Origin: Bacteroidota bacterium
GTDB taxonomy: Bacteria; Bacteroidota; Bacteroidia; Chitinophagales; Chitinophagaceae
Direction: 5' to 3'
NCBI GenBank assembly: GCA_018268035.1
Contig: JAFDXI010000153.1
Location: 31,880 to 95,879, forward strand
Length of the DNA: 64,000 nt
In this document: positions 36,394 through 45,769 of the stretch, piece by piece
Position numbering within the stretch: the first letter of the stretch is position 1
How the letters are laid out: each line of letters opens with the position of its first letter
Position numbers and translations under genes: made by a program
Notes under the pieces: model-generated
What the model saw: only the letters and a program-made list of their open reading frames with translations
The model's database searches: none
What the model was told of the DNA's origin: nothing

Positions 36394-36792
36394 ATGGTAA
36401 CAGATCCTATAGCAGATTATCTTACAAGGGTCCGCAATGCACAGATGGCAGGTCATCGTGTAGTGGAAATCCCAGCATCTAACCTGAAAAAACGTATAAC
36501 TGAAATTTTATACGAGCAAGGTTATATTCTTAAATACAAGTTTGAAGAAGATAATAAACAAGGCTTTATCAAAATAGCTTTGAAATATGATCCTCAAACA
36601 AGACAACCAGCCATCCGCTCTTTGGAAAGGGTGAGCCGTCCGGGTTTGCGCCAATATTCCAAGCCAGCAGATTTCAAAAGAGTAATTAATGGTTTAGGTG
36701 TTGCTATCATTAGCACTTCAAAAGGTGTGATGACCGACAAACAGGCCAAATCACAGAATGTGGGTGGTGAAGTATTGTGCTATATTTCGTAA
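36394..36792 (+). CDS. rpsH: 30S ribosomal protein S8
   Basis: A 132-residue S8 that binds the central domain of 16S rRNA; in E. coli it represses the spc operon. Motifs: DPIADYLTRVRNAQMAGH at the start and GLGVAIISTSKGVMTDKQAK plus GGEVLCYIS at the end. A 118-base gap precedes it. Confidence 0.95.
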   Translation: MVTDPIADYLTRVRNAQMAGHRVVEIPASNLKKRITEILYEQGYILKYKFEEDNKQGFIKIALKYDPQTRQPAIRSLERVSRPGLRQYSKPADFKRVINGLGVAIISTSKGVMTDKQAKSQNVGGEVLCYIS

Positions 36793-36810
36793 AAAATTTA
36801 AACTGATTTT

Positions 36811-37365
36811 ATGTCACGTATAGGTAAAGCTCCTGTAACATTTCCCAATAGTGTAACCATTAATATTGGTAAAGACAATGTTATTACAGTTAAAGGTCCA
36901 AAAGGAGAATTAAAAGAATCAATAGACAGAGACATCAAAGTAGAATCTGAAAATGGCACCCTGACCTTATCAAGGCCTACTGACCAGATTCGGCACCGAT
37001 CCATGCATGGATTATACCGTGCTTTGATAGCCAATATGGTAAAAGGTGTGACTGAAGGATACAAGAAGGAACTCGAATTGGTAGGTGTGGGTTACAAAGC
37101 TTCAAACCAGGGAAATTTACTTGACCTTTCTTTAGGTTATTCTCATAATATCATTTTTGAAGTACCTAAAGAATTAAAGGTTTCTACAGCAACTGAAAAA
37201 GGCCAGAACCCAAAAATTTTTATTGAGGGTGTGGATAAACAGTTGTTGGGCCAGGTGGCAGCAAAAATCCGCAGCTTACGTAAACCTGAACCTTATAAAG
37301 GAAAAGGTGTGAAATATTCTAATGAATTAATTCGTCGTAAAGCGGGCAAAGCAGCAGGAAAATAA
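36811..37365 (+). CDS. rplF: 50S ribosomal protein L6
   Basis: A 184-residue L6 with its two repeated domains; it starts MSRIGKAPVTFPNSVTI and has ELVGVGYKASNQGNLLDLSLGYSH and the C-terminal PEPYKGKGVKYSNELIRRKAGKAAG. Confidence 0.95.
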   Translation: MSRIGKAPVTFPNSVTINIGKDNVITVKGPKGELKESIDRDIKVESENGTLTLSRPTDQIRHRSMHGLYRALIANMVKGVTEGYKKELELVGVGYKASNQGNLLDLSLGYSHNIIFEVPKELKVSTATEKGQNPKIFIEGVDKQLLGQVAAKIRSLRKPEPYKGKGVKYSNELIRRKAGKAAGK

Positions 37366-37404
37366 TAATTAAATACCCGGCAGTATCGGGTTTAAATAAA
37401 AGTT

Positions 37405-37758
37405 ATGGACAATAAAGTTGAAAGAAGACAAAAAATCAAATACCGCATTCGTCATAAAATAAATGGTACGAATGAGAAACCAAGATTATCCGTCTTCAGG
37501 AGCAATTCCGAAATCTATGTGCAATTAATTGATGATGTAACTGGTAAAACAATTGTTGCGGCATCATCTCAGGATAAAGATTTGAAAGCTCAGAAAGTTA
37601 CCAAGCTTGAAAAATCCAAATTAGTGGGAGAAGCTGTAGCCCGCAAAGCAAAAGACCTCGGAATCTCAAATGTTGTATTTGACAGAAGCGGTTATTTATA
37701 TCATGGCCGTGTAAAAGCGCTTGCCGATGGGGCAAGAGAAGGTGGCCTTCAGTTTTAA
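37405..37758 (+). CDS. rplR: 50S ribosomal protein L18
   Basis: A 117-residue L18 that works with L5 on 5S r[24 protein letters not shown] and [44 protein letters not shown] are the conserved ends. Confidence 0.95.
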   Translation: MDNKVERRQKIKYRIRHKINGTNEKPRLSVFRSNSEIYVQLIDDVTGKTIVAASSQDKDLKAQKVTKLEKSKLVGEAVARKAKDLGISNVVFDRSGYLYHGRVKALADGAREGGLQF

Positions 37759-37781
37759 TCAAAATAATTTTCAAATAAGAA

Positions 37782-38303
37782 ATGGCAAAAATCAGCACAA
37801 CAAAAGTTAAGCCCGGCGGCGATGTGGAACTAAAAGAAAAAGTAGTTGCAGTAAACCGCGTAGTAAAAACTACAAAAGGTGGCCGTACATTCAGCTTTTC
37901 TGCCCTTGTGGTCGTAGGAAATGATGGTGGCGTTGTAGGCCAGGGTTTAGGAAAAGCAAAAGAAGTACAGGAAGCAATTACAAAAGGTATTGAAGATGCA
38001 AAGAAAAACCTGGTTAAGGTTCCGATTATGCATGGCACTATACCACATGACCAATTAGCAAAGGCAGGTGCAGCTAAAGTTTTGATTAAACCTGCAGCTC
38101 ATGGTACTGGTGTAATAGCAGGAGGTAGTATGCGTGCAGTATTGGAAAGTGCTGGTATTACAGACGTATTGGCAAAAAGTCTTGGGTCTGCTAATCCGCA
38201 TAATGTGGTAAAAGCAACAATCAAGGCTTTGACTTTGCTGAGAGAGCCGGTACAGGTCTCCAAAGAACGTAATATCAAATTAAGCAAAGTATTCCAGGGA
38301 TAA
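37782..38303 (+). CDS. rpsE: 30S ribosomal protein S5
   Basis: A 173-residue S5 important for translation accuracy. The double-stranded RNA-binding part has [30 protein letters not shown] and the C-terminal domain has [39 protein letters not shown]. Confidence 0.95.
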   Translation: MAKISTTKVKPGGDVELKEKVVAVNRVVKTTKGGRTFSFSALVVVGNDGGVVGQGLGKAKEVQEAITKGIEDAKKNLVKVPIMHGTIPHDQLAKAGAAKVLIKPAAHGTGVIAGGSMRAVLESAGITDVLAKSLGSANPHNVVKATIKALTLLREPVQVSKERNIKLSKVFQG

Positions 38304-38307
38304 AAAC

Positions 38308-38325
38308 TTCCTCATCAAAGAGGAA
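38308..38325 (+). other. Short hairpin between rpsE and rpmD
   Basis: TTCCTC (38308-38313) pairs with GAGGAA (38320-38325) around ATCAAA, 5 bases after the rpsE stop. No T run follows. Confidence 0.3.
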
Positions 38326-38370
38326 TCAAAGTATTTTCCAAATTATTAAAATTCCCCAGGGAACTCGGAT

Positions 38371-38553
38371 ATGAAAAAAATAAAAATTACTTTAGTCAAA
38401 AGCGGAATAGACAGGCCGGAACGCCAGAAGCTTACTTTAAAAGCACTGGGTTTAAACAAACTTCATTCTACAAAAGAAGTGGAAGCTACTGACCAAATCT
38501 TAGGCATGATTCGCAAAGTGGATCACCTGATAAAGGTTGAAGAGTTGGCATAA
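38371..38553 (+). CDS. rpmD: 50S ribosomal protein L30
   Basis: A 60-residue L30: KIKITLVKSGIDRPERQKLTLKALGLNKLHS and EATDQILGMIRKVDHLIKVEE. Length and order (after S5, before L15) are typical. Confidence 0.95.
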   Translation: MKKIKITLVKSGIDRPERQKLTLKALGLNKLHSTKEVEATDQILGMIRKVDHLIKVEELA

Positions 38554-38628
38554 ACTGTTGATTTCAACAAAACATAAAATATTTAGCGAGCTCCTTTATT
38601 GGGGGCGTTGAGTTTAAAAACAATAAAA

Positions 38629-39078
38629 ATGCAATTACACAATTTAAAGCCTGCTAAAGGCTCTGTTCACAAACAAAAAAGATTAGGTCGTGGTGAAGCC
38701 AGTGGAAAAGGCGGAACTTCTACTAAAGGTAATAAAGGCGGACAAAGCCGTGCAGGTTACAAAAGCAAAATGGCTCATGAAGGTGGTCAGATGCCCATAC
38801 AGCGCCGTTTGCCAAAACGTGGTTTCAAAAACAATAACAGGATTGAATACAGAGTTTTCAATTTAGGACAAATAGAAACAATAGCTGCCAAATACGAATT
38901 ATCTGAAATAACAGTTGACACCCTTTATGGAAGTGGCTTTATCAGCAAAACTGATAAAGTAAAAGTACTCGGCAACGGTGAATTGAAAACCAAGTTAACT
39001 TTCAAAGTGAATGCTGTAAGCGAAAAAGCAAAATCTGCAATTGAAGCTACAGGAGGCACAATTGAAATATTGAAATAA
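38629..39078 (+). CDS. rplO: 50S ribosomal protein L15
   Basis: The ATG at 38629 gives a 149-residue L15 beginning MQLHNLKPAKGSVHKQKRLGRGEASGKGGTSTKGNKGG, the usual family start; the TTG at 38599 would add ten residues without support. The C-terminal part VKVLGNGELKTKLTFKVNAVSEKAKSAIEATGGTIEIL is standard. Confidence 0.9.
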   Translation: MQLHNLKPAKGSVHKQKRLGRGEASGKGGTSTKGNKGGQSRAGYKSKMAHEGGQMPIQRRLPKRGFKNNNRIEYRVFNLGQIETIAAKYELSEITVDTLYGSGFISKTDKVKVLGNGELKTKLTFKVNAVSEKAKSAIEATGGTIEILK

Positions 39079-39141
39079 TTTTCCCGATATTTGCCCGCAC
39101 ATCGCTGAGATGTTATTCATTTTTACTTATAATTTTTCCCG

Positions 39142-40491
39142 GTGAAAAAATTCATTGAAACACTAAAGAATATCTGGAGCATTGAGGACCTGCGTAAAAA
39201 GATTATTACCACTTTAGCGCTTATTCTGGTGTATAGGGTCGGCACACACGTTGTATTGCCGGGTTTGGATCCAAATAAATTATCTGAAGCAGCCAATAGC
39301 ACAAGTAGTAATGGTCTTTTAGGTTTGTTTGATGCTTTTGCAGGTGGTGCATTTTCTCATGCATCCATTTTTGCATTAGGTGTAATGCCATATATTTCTG
39401 CTTCCATCTTCATGCAATTGATGACCATACTTGTACCTCAAATGCAAAAACTTCAGAAAGAAGGTGAAAGTGGCAGGAAGAAAATCAATCAATGGACACG
39501 TTACCTTACAGTGGCTGTTACAGCCTTACAGGCAAGTGCTTATTATCAATATTTAAAAACACCTTCTTATGCCCCAGCGATTTTAACCAGTTATGCTCCA
39601 TATTTTTTAGCATCAACAGTTATTATCCTTACAGCTGGTTCACTCTTCGTAATGTGGCTTGGTGAAAAAATTCAGGATAGTGGTTTAGGAAATGGTACCT
39701 CCATCATCATCATGATTGGTATCCTGGCGCGTTTGCCACAGGCATTCATTCAGGAGTTTCAACAAAAAGAAGTTAGAGGTGGTGGTGGTTTATTGATATT
39801 CCTGATTGAAGTAGCTGTGATGGTTGCAGTAATTCTTGGTCTTGTAATTTTAATACAGGGAGTGAGAAAAATACCTGTCAATTATGCCAAACAAATTGTT
39901 GGTAACAGACAATTTGGGGGCGCCAGACAATTCTTACCGATAAAAGTAAATGGCGCAGGCGTGATGCCTATCATCTTTGCACAAGCCATCATGTTTTTAC
40001 CAACATTATTTTCTTTTACCAACCTGGAATCTGCACAGGGTATTGTAAAAATATTTTCCAGCCAAAGTAATCCATGGTACATGGTTATTTATGCATTAAT
40101 GGTGATAGCTTTTACTTTCCTTTATACAGCGCTTATATTTAACCCGAAACAAATGAGTGAAGATCTCAAACGCAATAATGGTTTCATTCCTGGTGTCAAA
40201 CCCGGACAACCCACTGCTGATTATATTGGTTCGGTGATGGATAAAGTAACGTTACCAGGAGCTATATTCCTCGGTATAGTTGGTATTCTGCCTGGCTTTG
40301 CTGAAATGCTTGGTGTAACACAGATATTCAGCTCATTTTATGGTGGTACTTCATTATTAATTATGGTAGCAGTTATCCTTGATACTTTACAGCAAATAGA
40401 AACTCATTTGTTGATGCGCCAATATGATGGTTTAATGAAAGGCGGCCGTTTGCAAGGCAGACAAACTGCTTCTTCCTTTAGTAATTATTAA
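39142..40491 (+). CDS. secY: Protein translocase subunit SecY
   Basis: The 449-residue channel protein of the Sec translocon. It starts at a GTG, since KKFIETLKNIWSIEDLRKKIITTL is the usual family beginning and no better ATG exists. About ten hydrophobic segments are visible, with the signatures GVMPYISASIFMQLM, LGNGTSIIIMIGI and the late GFIPGVKPGQPTADYI and RQYDGLMKGG. SecY normally precedes infA and the alpha-operon ribosomal genes; here a terminator and an unrelated gene follow. Confidence 0.95.
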   Translation: MKKFIETLKNIWSIEDLRKKIITTLALILVYRVGTHVVLPGLDPNKLSEAANSTSSNGLLGLFDAFAGGAFSHASIFALGVMPYISASIFMQLMTILVPQMQKLQKEGESGRKKINQWTRYLTVAVTALQASAYYQYLKTPSYAPAILTSYAPYFLASTVIILTAGSLFVMWLGEKIQDSGLGNGTSIIIMIGILARLPQAFIQEFQQKEVRGGGGLLIFLIEVAVMVAVILGLVILIQGVRKIPVNYAKQIVGNRQFGGARQFLPIKVNGAGVMPIIFAQAIMFLPTLFSFTNLESAQGIVKIFSSQSNPWYMVIYALMVIAFTFLYTALIFNPKQMSEDLKRNNGFIPGVKPGQPTADYIGSVMDKVTLPGAIFLGIVGILPGFAEMLGVTQIFSSFYGGTSLLIMVAVILDTLQQIETHLLMRQYDGLMKGGRLQGRQTASSFSNY

Positions 40492-40508
40492 GTGATTTAT
40501 ATCTAAAT

Positions 40509-40539
40509 AAAAAACCCCGGAAAATATTCGGGGTTTTTT
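40509..40539. terminator. Strong intrinsic terminator after secY
   Basis: AAAAAACCCCG (40509-40519) pairs perfectly with CGGGGTTTTTT (40529-40539), loop GAAAATATT. It marks the end of the ribosomal-secY transcript and may also serve the minus-strand gene on its right. Confidence 0.85.
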
Positions 40540-40575
40540 ATTGTTAATAGAGATGTGTTAAATGTTTCCTTCATA

Positions 40576-40833
40576 TTAATGTGAAGCCGATGTTGAAGGA
40601 GTAGTTGTCTTTGATGACTTCTTAGCAACGGCTTTAGTGCTCTTTGCACTTGCTTTTTTGGCTTTTTTTGCCACTTTCTTTTCAGCCTTCTTGTGCGACT
40701 TCACATCATTGGCTTTAGTAGTTTTTGCATGTTGTGTAGTTGTTTGCTTTGCTGCAGTTGATGTAGCAGGCGTTTGAGCAAAAAGGGACATTGAGAAAAT
40801 TGCGCAGGTAATTAATAAAAAAGCTTTCTTCAT
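40576..40833 (-). CDS. Exported Lys/Ala/Thr-rich small protein
   Basis: An 85-residue protein with a signal peptide (residues 1-19, ending SLFAQ). The mature part is almost only Lys, Ala, Ser, Thr and Val (AEKKVAKKAKKASAKSTK and so on), a basic, low-complexity sequence that could bind nucleic acid, lipopolysaccharide or cell-wall polymers. Similar Lys/Ala-rich exported proteins occur in Bacteroidota without known function. Confidence 0.5.
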   Translation of the reverse strand: MKKAFLLITCAIFSMSLFAQTPATSTAAKQTTTQHAKTTKANDVKSHKKAEKKVAKKAKKASAKSTKAVAKKSSKTTTPSTSASH

Positions 40834-41047
40834 AATTAAAAAAAATTTTGTGTTGCACTGACGAGTCTTTGTAAAGCCGGTTTAAAAATAAATTCTACAT
40901 TCAATGTTTTTTAACAGAACCTGAATTTGAATGATTGATTTTGGTGTAGATTCATTAATAAAAATACAAGGAAACTATATCAAACTTTACTACAGATAAG
41001 TTGTTTTTGCGTAGCATTGTGGTTCTATTTTCTCAAAAAAATTCTAC

Positions 41048-42547
41048 ATGGGCGATATTAGAAAGCAAACTATTCAATCGAGCATTATTGTTTATTTCGG
41101 TTTTGCAATAGGCGCTTTCAACACTTATCTTTATACAAGGAATGGATCTTTCAGCAAAGAAGAATATGGTGTAACACGTATCTTTTTTGATTTTGCTCAA
41201 AACTTTTTTGCATTTGCCAGCCTGGGTTCAGTACCGGTTTTGTATAAATTTTATCCTTACTTCAAAGACAATTTATCCGATAAGAAAAATGATCTTTTGA
41301 CCTGGGTTTGCATAACATCTATTATTGGATGCATCATCGTTACTTTGTGTGGTATAATATTCGAACCGTTTGTTATCAGGAAATTTGGAGAGCACTCACC
41401 TATGCTTCTCCAGTTTTATTATCTCGTTTTCCCATTTAGTTTAGGCTATTTAATGTTTGCAGTTTTTGAAAGTTATTCCTGGGCATTGCAAACAACTGTT
41501 ATCACAAACGGTTTGAAAGAAACTGCATTGAGGATATTCACCACAGTTTTCATATTGTTGTTTTATTTTAAATTGGTAAACTTCAATCAGTTTATGTATT
41601 TGTTTTCCACTCTTTACCTGTTAATAGCATTGATTTTACTTTTCTATTTATGGAAAACCAACAGATTACATTTTACATTTAGTATCAGCAGGGTCACCAA
41701 AAAGTTTTATAAAAAAATGTTAGGCTTGCAACTATTTGTCTTTGGTGGCGTTTGCATCAATGCGGTTGCGGTCACTATCAGTGGCTTATTGATTGCTGCC
41801 AAACAGGGATTAGCTGATGCAGCTATTTTTAGTCTTGCAGCTTATGTTGCTAACTTCATAGAAATCCCACAGCGTAGTGTTACTTCAATTTCAACAGGAG
41901 TGTTGTCCCGTGCATGGAAAGACAAAGACTTTGCTACCATAAACCGGGTCTATCACCGATCAAGTATCAATATGTTGATACTTGCGATTTTAGTTTTTGG
42001 AAATGTTTGGCTAAATGTAGCACAGGGCATTGCAGTTTTACATATCCAAAATGAATATGCTGCAGGGCTTGGAGTAATTTTTATTTTGGGGATAGCAAAG
42101 ATAATTGATGCAGGAACAGGCGTCAATTCTGTTATCATCACAACATCAACTTTATGGAAATTTGAGTTCTATACTAATGTGGTTTTACTGGCATTAAGAA
42201 TACCCCTCGCCTATTTCTTTATTGAAAAATATGGTATTCTTGGCCCAGCTTATGCAGAACTTATTTCACAGGTTGTTTATAATTTTATCCGATACGAATT
42301 TTTGCGCAGAAGATTTCAAATGCAGCCATTTAATATCGAAACTATATACACAGTATTGCTGGGTATCATTGCAGTTGCAGGCACCTATTTTTTATTTCAC
42401 AACATAGAAGGATGGGCAGGAATTATTATCCGCATTTTTATTTTCTCAGGTATTTTGATTGGCGGAATTTTCGTTTTAAAGTTAACACCGGATGCAATGC
42501 AGTTGGTGGATGTGGCCAAAACAAGAATACAGGATTGGAAGAAATAA
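41048..42547 (+). CDS. Polysaccharide/lipid flippase of the MOP superfamily
   Basis: A 499-residue integral membrane protein with about 14 hydrophobic segments (for example IVYFGFAIGAFNTYLYT, FAFASLGSVPVLYKFYP, QLFVFGGVCINAVAVTISGLLI, IFSGILIGGIFVLKL), the pattern of Wzx-type polysaccharide export proteins. It would flip lipid-linked sugar units across the inner membrane. Glycosyltransferase genes are not next to it, so its polymer is unknown. Confidence 0.75.
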   Translation: MGDIRKQTIQSSIIVYFGFAIGAFNTYLYTRNGSFSKEEYGVTRIFFDFAQNFFAFASLGSVPVLYKFYPYFKDNLSDKKNDLLTWVCITSIIGCIIVTLCGIIFEPFVIRKFGEHSPMLLQFYYLVFPFSLGYLMFAVFESYSWALQTTVITNGLKETALRIFTTVFILLFYFKLVNFNQFMYLFSTLYLLIALILLFYLWKTNRLHFTFSISRVTKKFYKKMLGLQLFVFGGVCINAVAVTISGLLIAAKQGLADAAIFSLAAYVANFIEIPQRSVTSISTGVLSRAWKDKDFATINRVYHRSSINMLILAILVFGNVWLNVAQGIAVLHIQNEYAAGLGVIFILGIAKIIDAGTGVNSVIITTSTLWKFEFYTNVVLLALRIPLAYFFIEKYGILGPAYAELISQVVYNFIRYEFLRRRFQMQPFNIETIYTVLLGIIAVAGTYFLFHNIEGWAGIIIRIFIFSGILIGGIFVLKLTPDAMQLVDVAKTRIQDWKK

Positions 42548-42886
42548 TAGCCAATAACAGTACCATAATTTTCAAACTCAACAATTCTCTCTTAAAAATA
42601 AATACTCTAAAAAATTTTTTATATAGTTTCCGTCACATTTATTTCAACGATTAATCCTGTGAATGGAAAACACCACAGCATAACTCCCTCAATTCTGCTA
42701 TTAGCAAATAATCTTTGATACAACAAAGGATTTAATTGGCATTAAATCAATAATGAAATAACACAAATCTTTTCACCATAATCAATTTTAAAACAAATGC
42801 AAAGGGGCTTTAAAATTCTCAGGAAGAAAAAATCTTCATGAATTTTTGTGAGTCTCACTATTAATCAATTTAAAAAAAGCTAACAA
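42548..42886. other. Intergenic gap of about 340 bases, no gene seen
   Basis: AT-rich DNA with no credible ORF, tRNA or repeat. It must hold the promoter for the unusual cassette that starts at 42887, but no clear TTTG/TAnnTTTG pair was found. Confidence 0.45.
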
Positions 42887-45091
42887 ATGAAATCAAATGA
42901 TCAAAGAGGATTGCAATTTAAAGTGCAATTTGAAGGAACGCCTACTGAGGCAATTAATTATCAGGTAGCAGTTTTTGACAGGGATAAAAATGTTACCTAC
43001 CAATCACTGGTAAATGACAATTCATTTTCACTACCATTTTCATCCGAAGATTTAAAAGGAAAACGTATTTTTCTTGCTCCTTTTTCACAGGATAGAAAAA
43101 ACGAATTATCACTCGATAATCTTGACAAAGGGAATGGTTTTGAAGTAAACCTGCCATTAAAAATTAACCCTGATGAACCTGTTCTTATCAGCCCCATACC
43201 CGAATATATCTGGTGTTGGTGGTGGTATTGTTTATGCCAGGTGCGTGGCCGGGTGTTTAACTGGTGTGGCAATGAATATCTCCCTGTTTACAAAGCTAGA
43301 GTTCATATCTGTGAAGTTGATCCCATTATCTGGTATCTTCAAAAATTACCCGACTATGAAGTGTATAAATTAAGGGATGATATTCTGGGAAAAATTAAAG
43401 ACTGGCATTTACCTGACCCACCCCCTGAAATGACTAAAACTGTCAACCCAAATGTTGTTTCAAAAATATCTACTGCTCAACCAATGGCTTCTATCAACAA
43501 GGGTTTACAATTAGATACAGTCACTCAAAGAACAACTGCAATATCTGTGGCTCCTCGTTTACCTGAGGAAAATCTTGCATCATTTTATTCTGATTCAGCT
43601 TATTTGATCAGGAACTACCTGGTTAATAACTATCACATATTATATCCTTTCTGGTGTTGGATATATCCCTGGTTTTTAAAAAGTGATGAAGTAGCAGTTG
43701 TTGAAACTGATCAAAATGGTTGGTTTAATTCTTACATCTGGTATCCATGTTGCGGTGATAAACCAGATCTTTATTTCTGGGTTGAATATAACATTAATGG
43801 TGTATGGACAACAGTTTATAATCCGGGTTTGCGTTGCGGCACACATTGGGATTATCCATGCAATACTGAAGTAGATATTTATTTAAATGATCAACGCATC
43901 CCCTGCCCTATCCCACAGCCTAACATTGGTTTCAAAGACGTATTTGTATTCAGTATTGGCAACGATGTTAGTGTTACAAAAGTTTACCAGGATGGTGCGA
44001 TGAAAGGCCAAACCATGCCGGGTACACCGTATGAAGAAGGATCACCATTTGGTGGCAGTGTGGAACCAAGGGTTTATTTTGGAAGTTATCTGTGTGATAA
44101 TATAGATGGTGGCAACAACTATTTTTATAAATGGTCTTACCGCAAAGAAAGTGATTTGTTATGGAAAGAAATTACTACCGACACATTCCGCCATTATCTT
44201 GTAGAAACATCTGATGGCCCCATATTCAAGCCTTATAACATCGGCGCAAATGCAGATAAGTTATATCAAATATTACGTTATCATTTACCACTTTCACAAG
44301 GAGGAAATGATCTGTGGGTTGTTGACAGCAGAACAGATACTGCCAGCACAAAATTTATTACTACCGACCTGGATGAAAATGGTGTCTCAGATGATTACAG
44401 CCTCACCGATGGGGTATATGAAATAAAAATGGAGCTATATAAATATGTTGCAGGAGTAGCTACAAGGGTAAACTGGACAGCAGAAGGCATCAATCTTTTT
44501 GTACCTGATCACACACTCGCTTCACCTTTTGGCGATGTAACAATCAATCATGAAACCGATAACACCATCATCAACCAATACAAATACATTGAAAGTGGCA
44601 ATCTGTTTGGTTTTACTATGAAGATTTTCATTGATAATCTGATTCCACATTTATCATTGGAAGATGTAACTGTTACCAATGCTGATGCAACAACAGCTGT
44701 TGCCGGCCCATGTGGATTCTTAGCATTTAAAAACAGACATACCAGCACTGTGAATTTCAAATTCAATGCATCACAGCAAAATAATTTTGCAACATTTGGT
44801 TTTGAAATAATAAAGGGGAATGGCACAACTGATACATTCATTGCAGGCAATCGAGTAGGTGTAGCATCTACCCCTCTCTTACATAATAGTGCAATATCAG
44901 GTGCAAATCTAAACCTGGTAGGAGGCGATTATGAATTGCATGTAACACCTGATTTCATATTAGGCAGTTGCAATAAAGCAGCATTTTCACAAATTGCATC
45001 CGTTCACCCTTTAGTGCAGGATGGTTATAGCAGGTTATATAACAACTGGAGCCTGGCAACAGCATTCGCATTAGAACACCATGTTGAATAA
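42887..45091 (+). CDS. Large Trp/Cys-rich protein of unknown function
   Basis: A 734-residue protein with no signal peptide or membrane segment. Residues about 1-90 form a beta-rich domain (FKVQFEGTPTEAINYQVAVFD). Then come dense aromatic/cysteine clusters: WCWWWYCLC at about 111-119, followed by GRVFNWCGNEYLPVYKARVHICEVD, which has the look of a carboxypeptidase-regulatory-like (CNA-B-type) strand pair. A helical insertion (YLQKLPDYEVYKLRDDILGKI) is followed by FWCWIYPW, a TDQNGWFNSYIWYPCCGDKPD strand and RCGTHWDYPC. The last 400 residues are beta-rich with immunoglobulin-like spacing. It heads a three-gene cassette with DUF1360 and a small Cys-headed protein. It might be an intracellular structural or injected protein; no family was recognised. 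Confidence 0.5.
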   Translation: MKSNDQRGLQFKVQFEGTPTEAINYQVAVFDRDKNVTYQSLVNDNSFSLPFSSEDLKGKRIFLAPFSQDRKNELSLDNLDKGNGFEVNLPLKINPDEPVLISPIPEYIWCWWWYCLCQVRGRVFNWCGNEYLPVYKARVHICEVDPIIWYLQKLPDYEVYKLRDDILGKIKDWHLPDPPPEMTKTVNPNVVSKISTAQPMASINKGLQLDTVTQRTTAISVAPRLPEENLASFYSDSAYLIRNYLVNNYHILYPFWCWIYPWFLKSDEVAVVETDQNGWFNSYIWYPCCGDKPDLYFWVEYNINGVWTTVYNPGLRCGTHWDYPCNTEVDIYLNDQRIPCPIPQPNIGFKDVFVFSIGNDVSVTKVYQDGAMKGQTMPGTPYEEGSPFGGSVEPRVYFGSYLCDNIDGGNNYFYKWSYRKESDLLWKEITTDTFRHYLVETSDGPIFKPYNIGANADKLYQILRYHLPLSQGGNDLWVVDSRTDTASTKFITTDLDENGVSDDYSLTDGVYEIKMELYKYVAGVATRVNWTAEGINLFVPDHTLASPFGDVTINHETDNTIINQYKYIESGNLFGFTMKIFIDNLIPHLSLEDVTVTNADATTAVAGPCGFLAFKNRHTSTVNFKFNASQQNNFATFGFEIIKGNGTTDTFIAGNRVGVASTPLLHNSAISGANLNLVGGDYELHVTPDFILGSCNKAAFSQIASVHPLVQDGYSRLYNNWSLATAFALEHHVE

Positions 45092-45122
45092 AAAGAATAA
45101 AAGATGTTAACTTCAATTAATG

Positions 45123-45136
45123 ATTGTTTAAACAAT
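45123..45136. promoter_or_regulatory. Perfect 14-base palindrome before the DUF1360 gene
   Basis: ATTGTTTAAACAAT is fully self-complementary and ends 5 bases before the ATG at 45142. It is a candidate regulator binding site or simply AT-rich chance; a palindrome with no loop would not form a good mRNA hairpin. Confidence 0.3.
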
Positions 45137-45141
45137 TTTTG

Positions 45142-45462
45142 ATGGAACAAAACATCTTTTATTTCATGCTTTCAGTTTTAGCCGTATGGCGCTTAACACA
45201 TTTATTCAATAAAGAAGATGGACCATTTGATATCATCTTTTTATTAAGAAAAAAAGCAGGGGCAGGTTTCTTCGGGAGCCTGCTCGACTGCTTTTATTGT
45301 GTAAGCATTTGGATTGCTCTTCCATTTGGATTATGGTTAGGCACAACATGGTGGGAAAAGATTTTAATTTGGTTTGCACTGTCCGGGGCAGCATGTTTAT
45401 TGGAACAGGCAACAACAAAAAATAACGGCAAACAACCACCCATTTATTATGAAGATGAATAA
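45142..45462 (+). CDS. DUF1360 membrane protein
   Basis: A 106-residue protein with three hydrophobic segments. The DUF1360 hallmarks are the early LAVWRLTHLFNKEDGPFDI and the LLDCFYCVSIWIALP motif with its paired Cys, then WFALSGAACLLEQ. The TTG at 45124 would add six residues, but the ATG at 45142 is the better start. DUF1360 proteins occur in spore-formers and in phage-like settings; their role is unknown. It lies between the Trp/Cys-rich protein and a small Cys-headed protein, all in the same direction. Confidence 0.7.
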   Translation: MEQNIFYFMLSVLAVWRLTHLFNKEDGPFDIIFLLRKKAGAGFFGSLLDCFYCVSIWIALPFGLWLGTTWWEKILIWFALSGAACLLEQATTKNNGKQPPIYYEDE

Positions 45463-45490
45463 CTGAATATTTAAAAATAAAATATAACCT

Positions 45491-45766
45491 ATGTGCAATT
45501 GCGGAAATAAAAGAAATCACATCACCCAACAACAACCAAATAAGATTGTAAGACAAACAAAAATCAATCAAGCCATGCAGCCAATGTCTTTCATCGAAAA
45601 AAGATCACCTGTGATGTTTGAATACACAGGCAATACAGCCTTATCAGTTATCGGCAGCATTACAAGAAAATATTACCGTTTTCATTATCCCGGAAACAAA
45701 TTGTTAATTGAAGCAAGTGATGCAGCTGCTATGATGGCTATACCCGTTTTAAAAAGAGTTGAATAA
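45491..45766 (+). CDS. Small Cys-headed protein of a phage-like domain type
   Basis: A 91-residue protein. It begins MCNCGNKRN with two Cys, then a basic Gln/Asn-rich stretch, and from about residue 46 has FEYTGNTALSVIGSITRKYYRFHYPGNKLLIEASDAAAMMAIPVLKR. The second half looks like a small domain (xALSVIG.VT...YRF..PG....VD..DA..L...P.LR) found in short proteins near phage-like or injection systems; that comparison is from memory. It is the last gene of the cassette and starts 28 bases after the DUF1360 gene. Confidence 0.45.
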   Translation: MCNCGNKRNHITQQQPNKIVRQTKINQAMQPMSFIEKRSPVMFEYTGNTALSVIGSITRKYYRFHYPGNKLLIEASDAAAMMAIPVLKRVE

Positions 45767-45769
45767 ATT

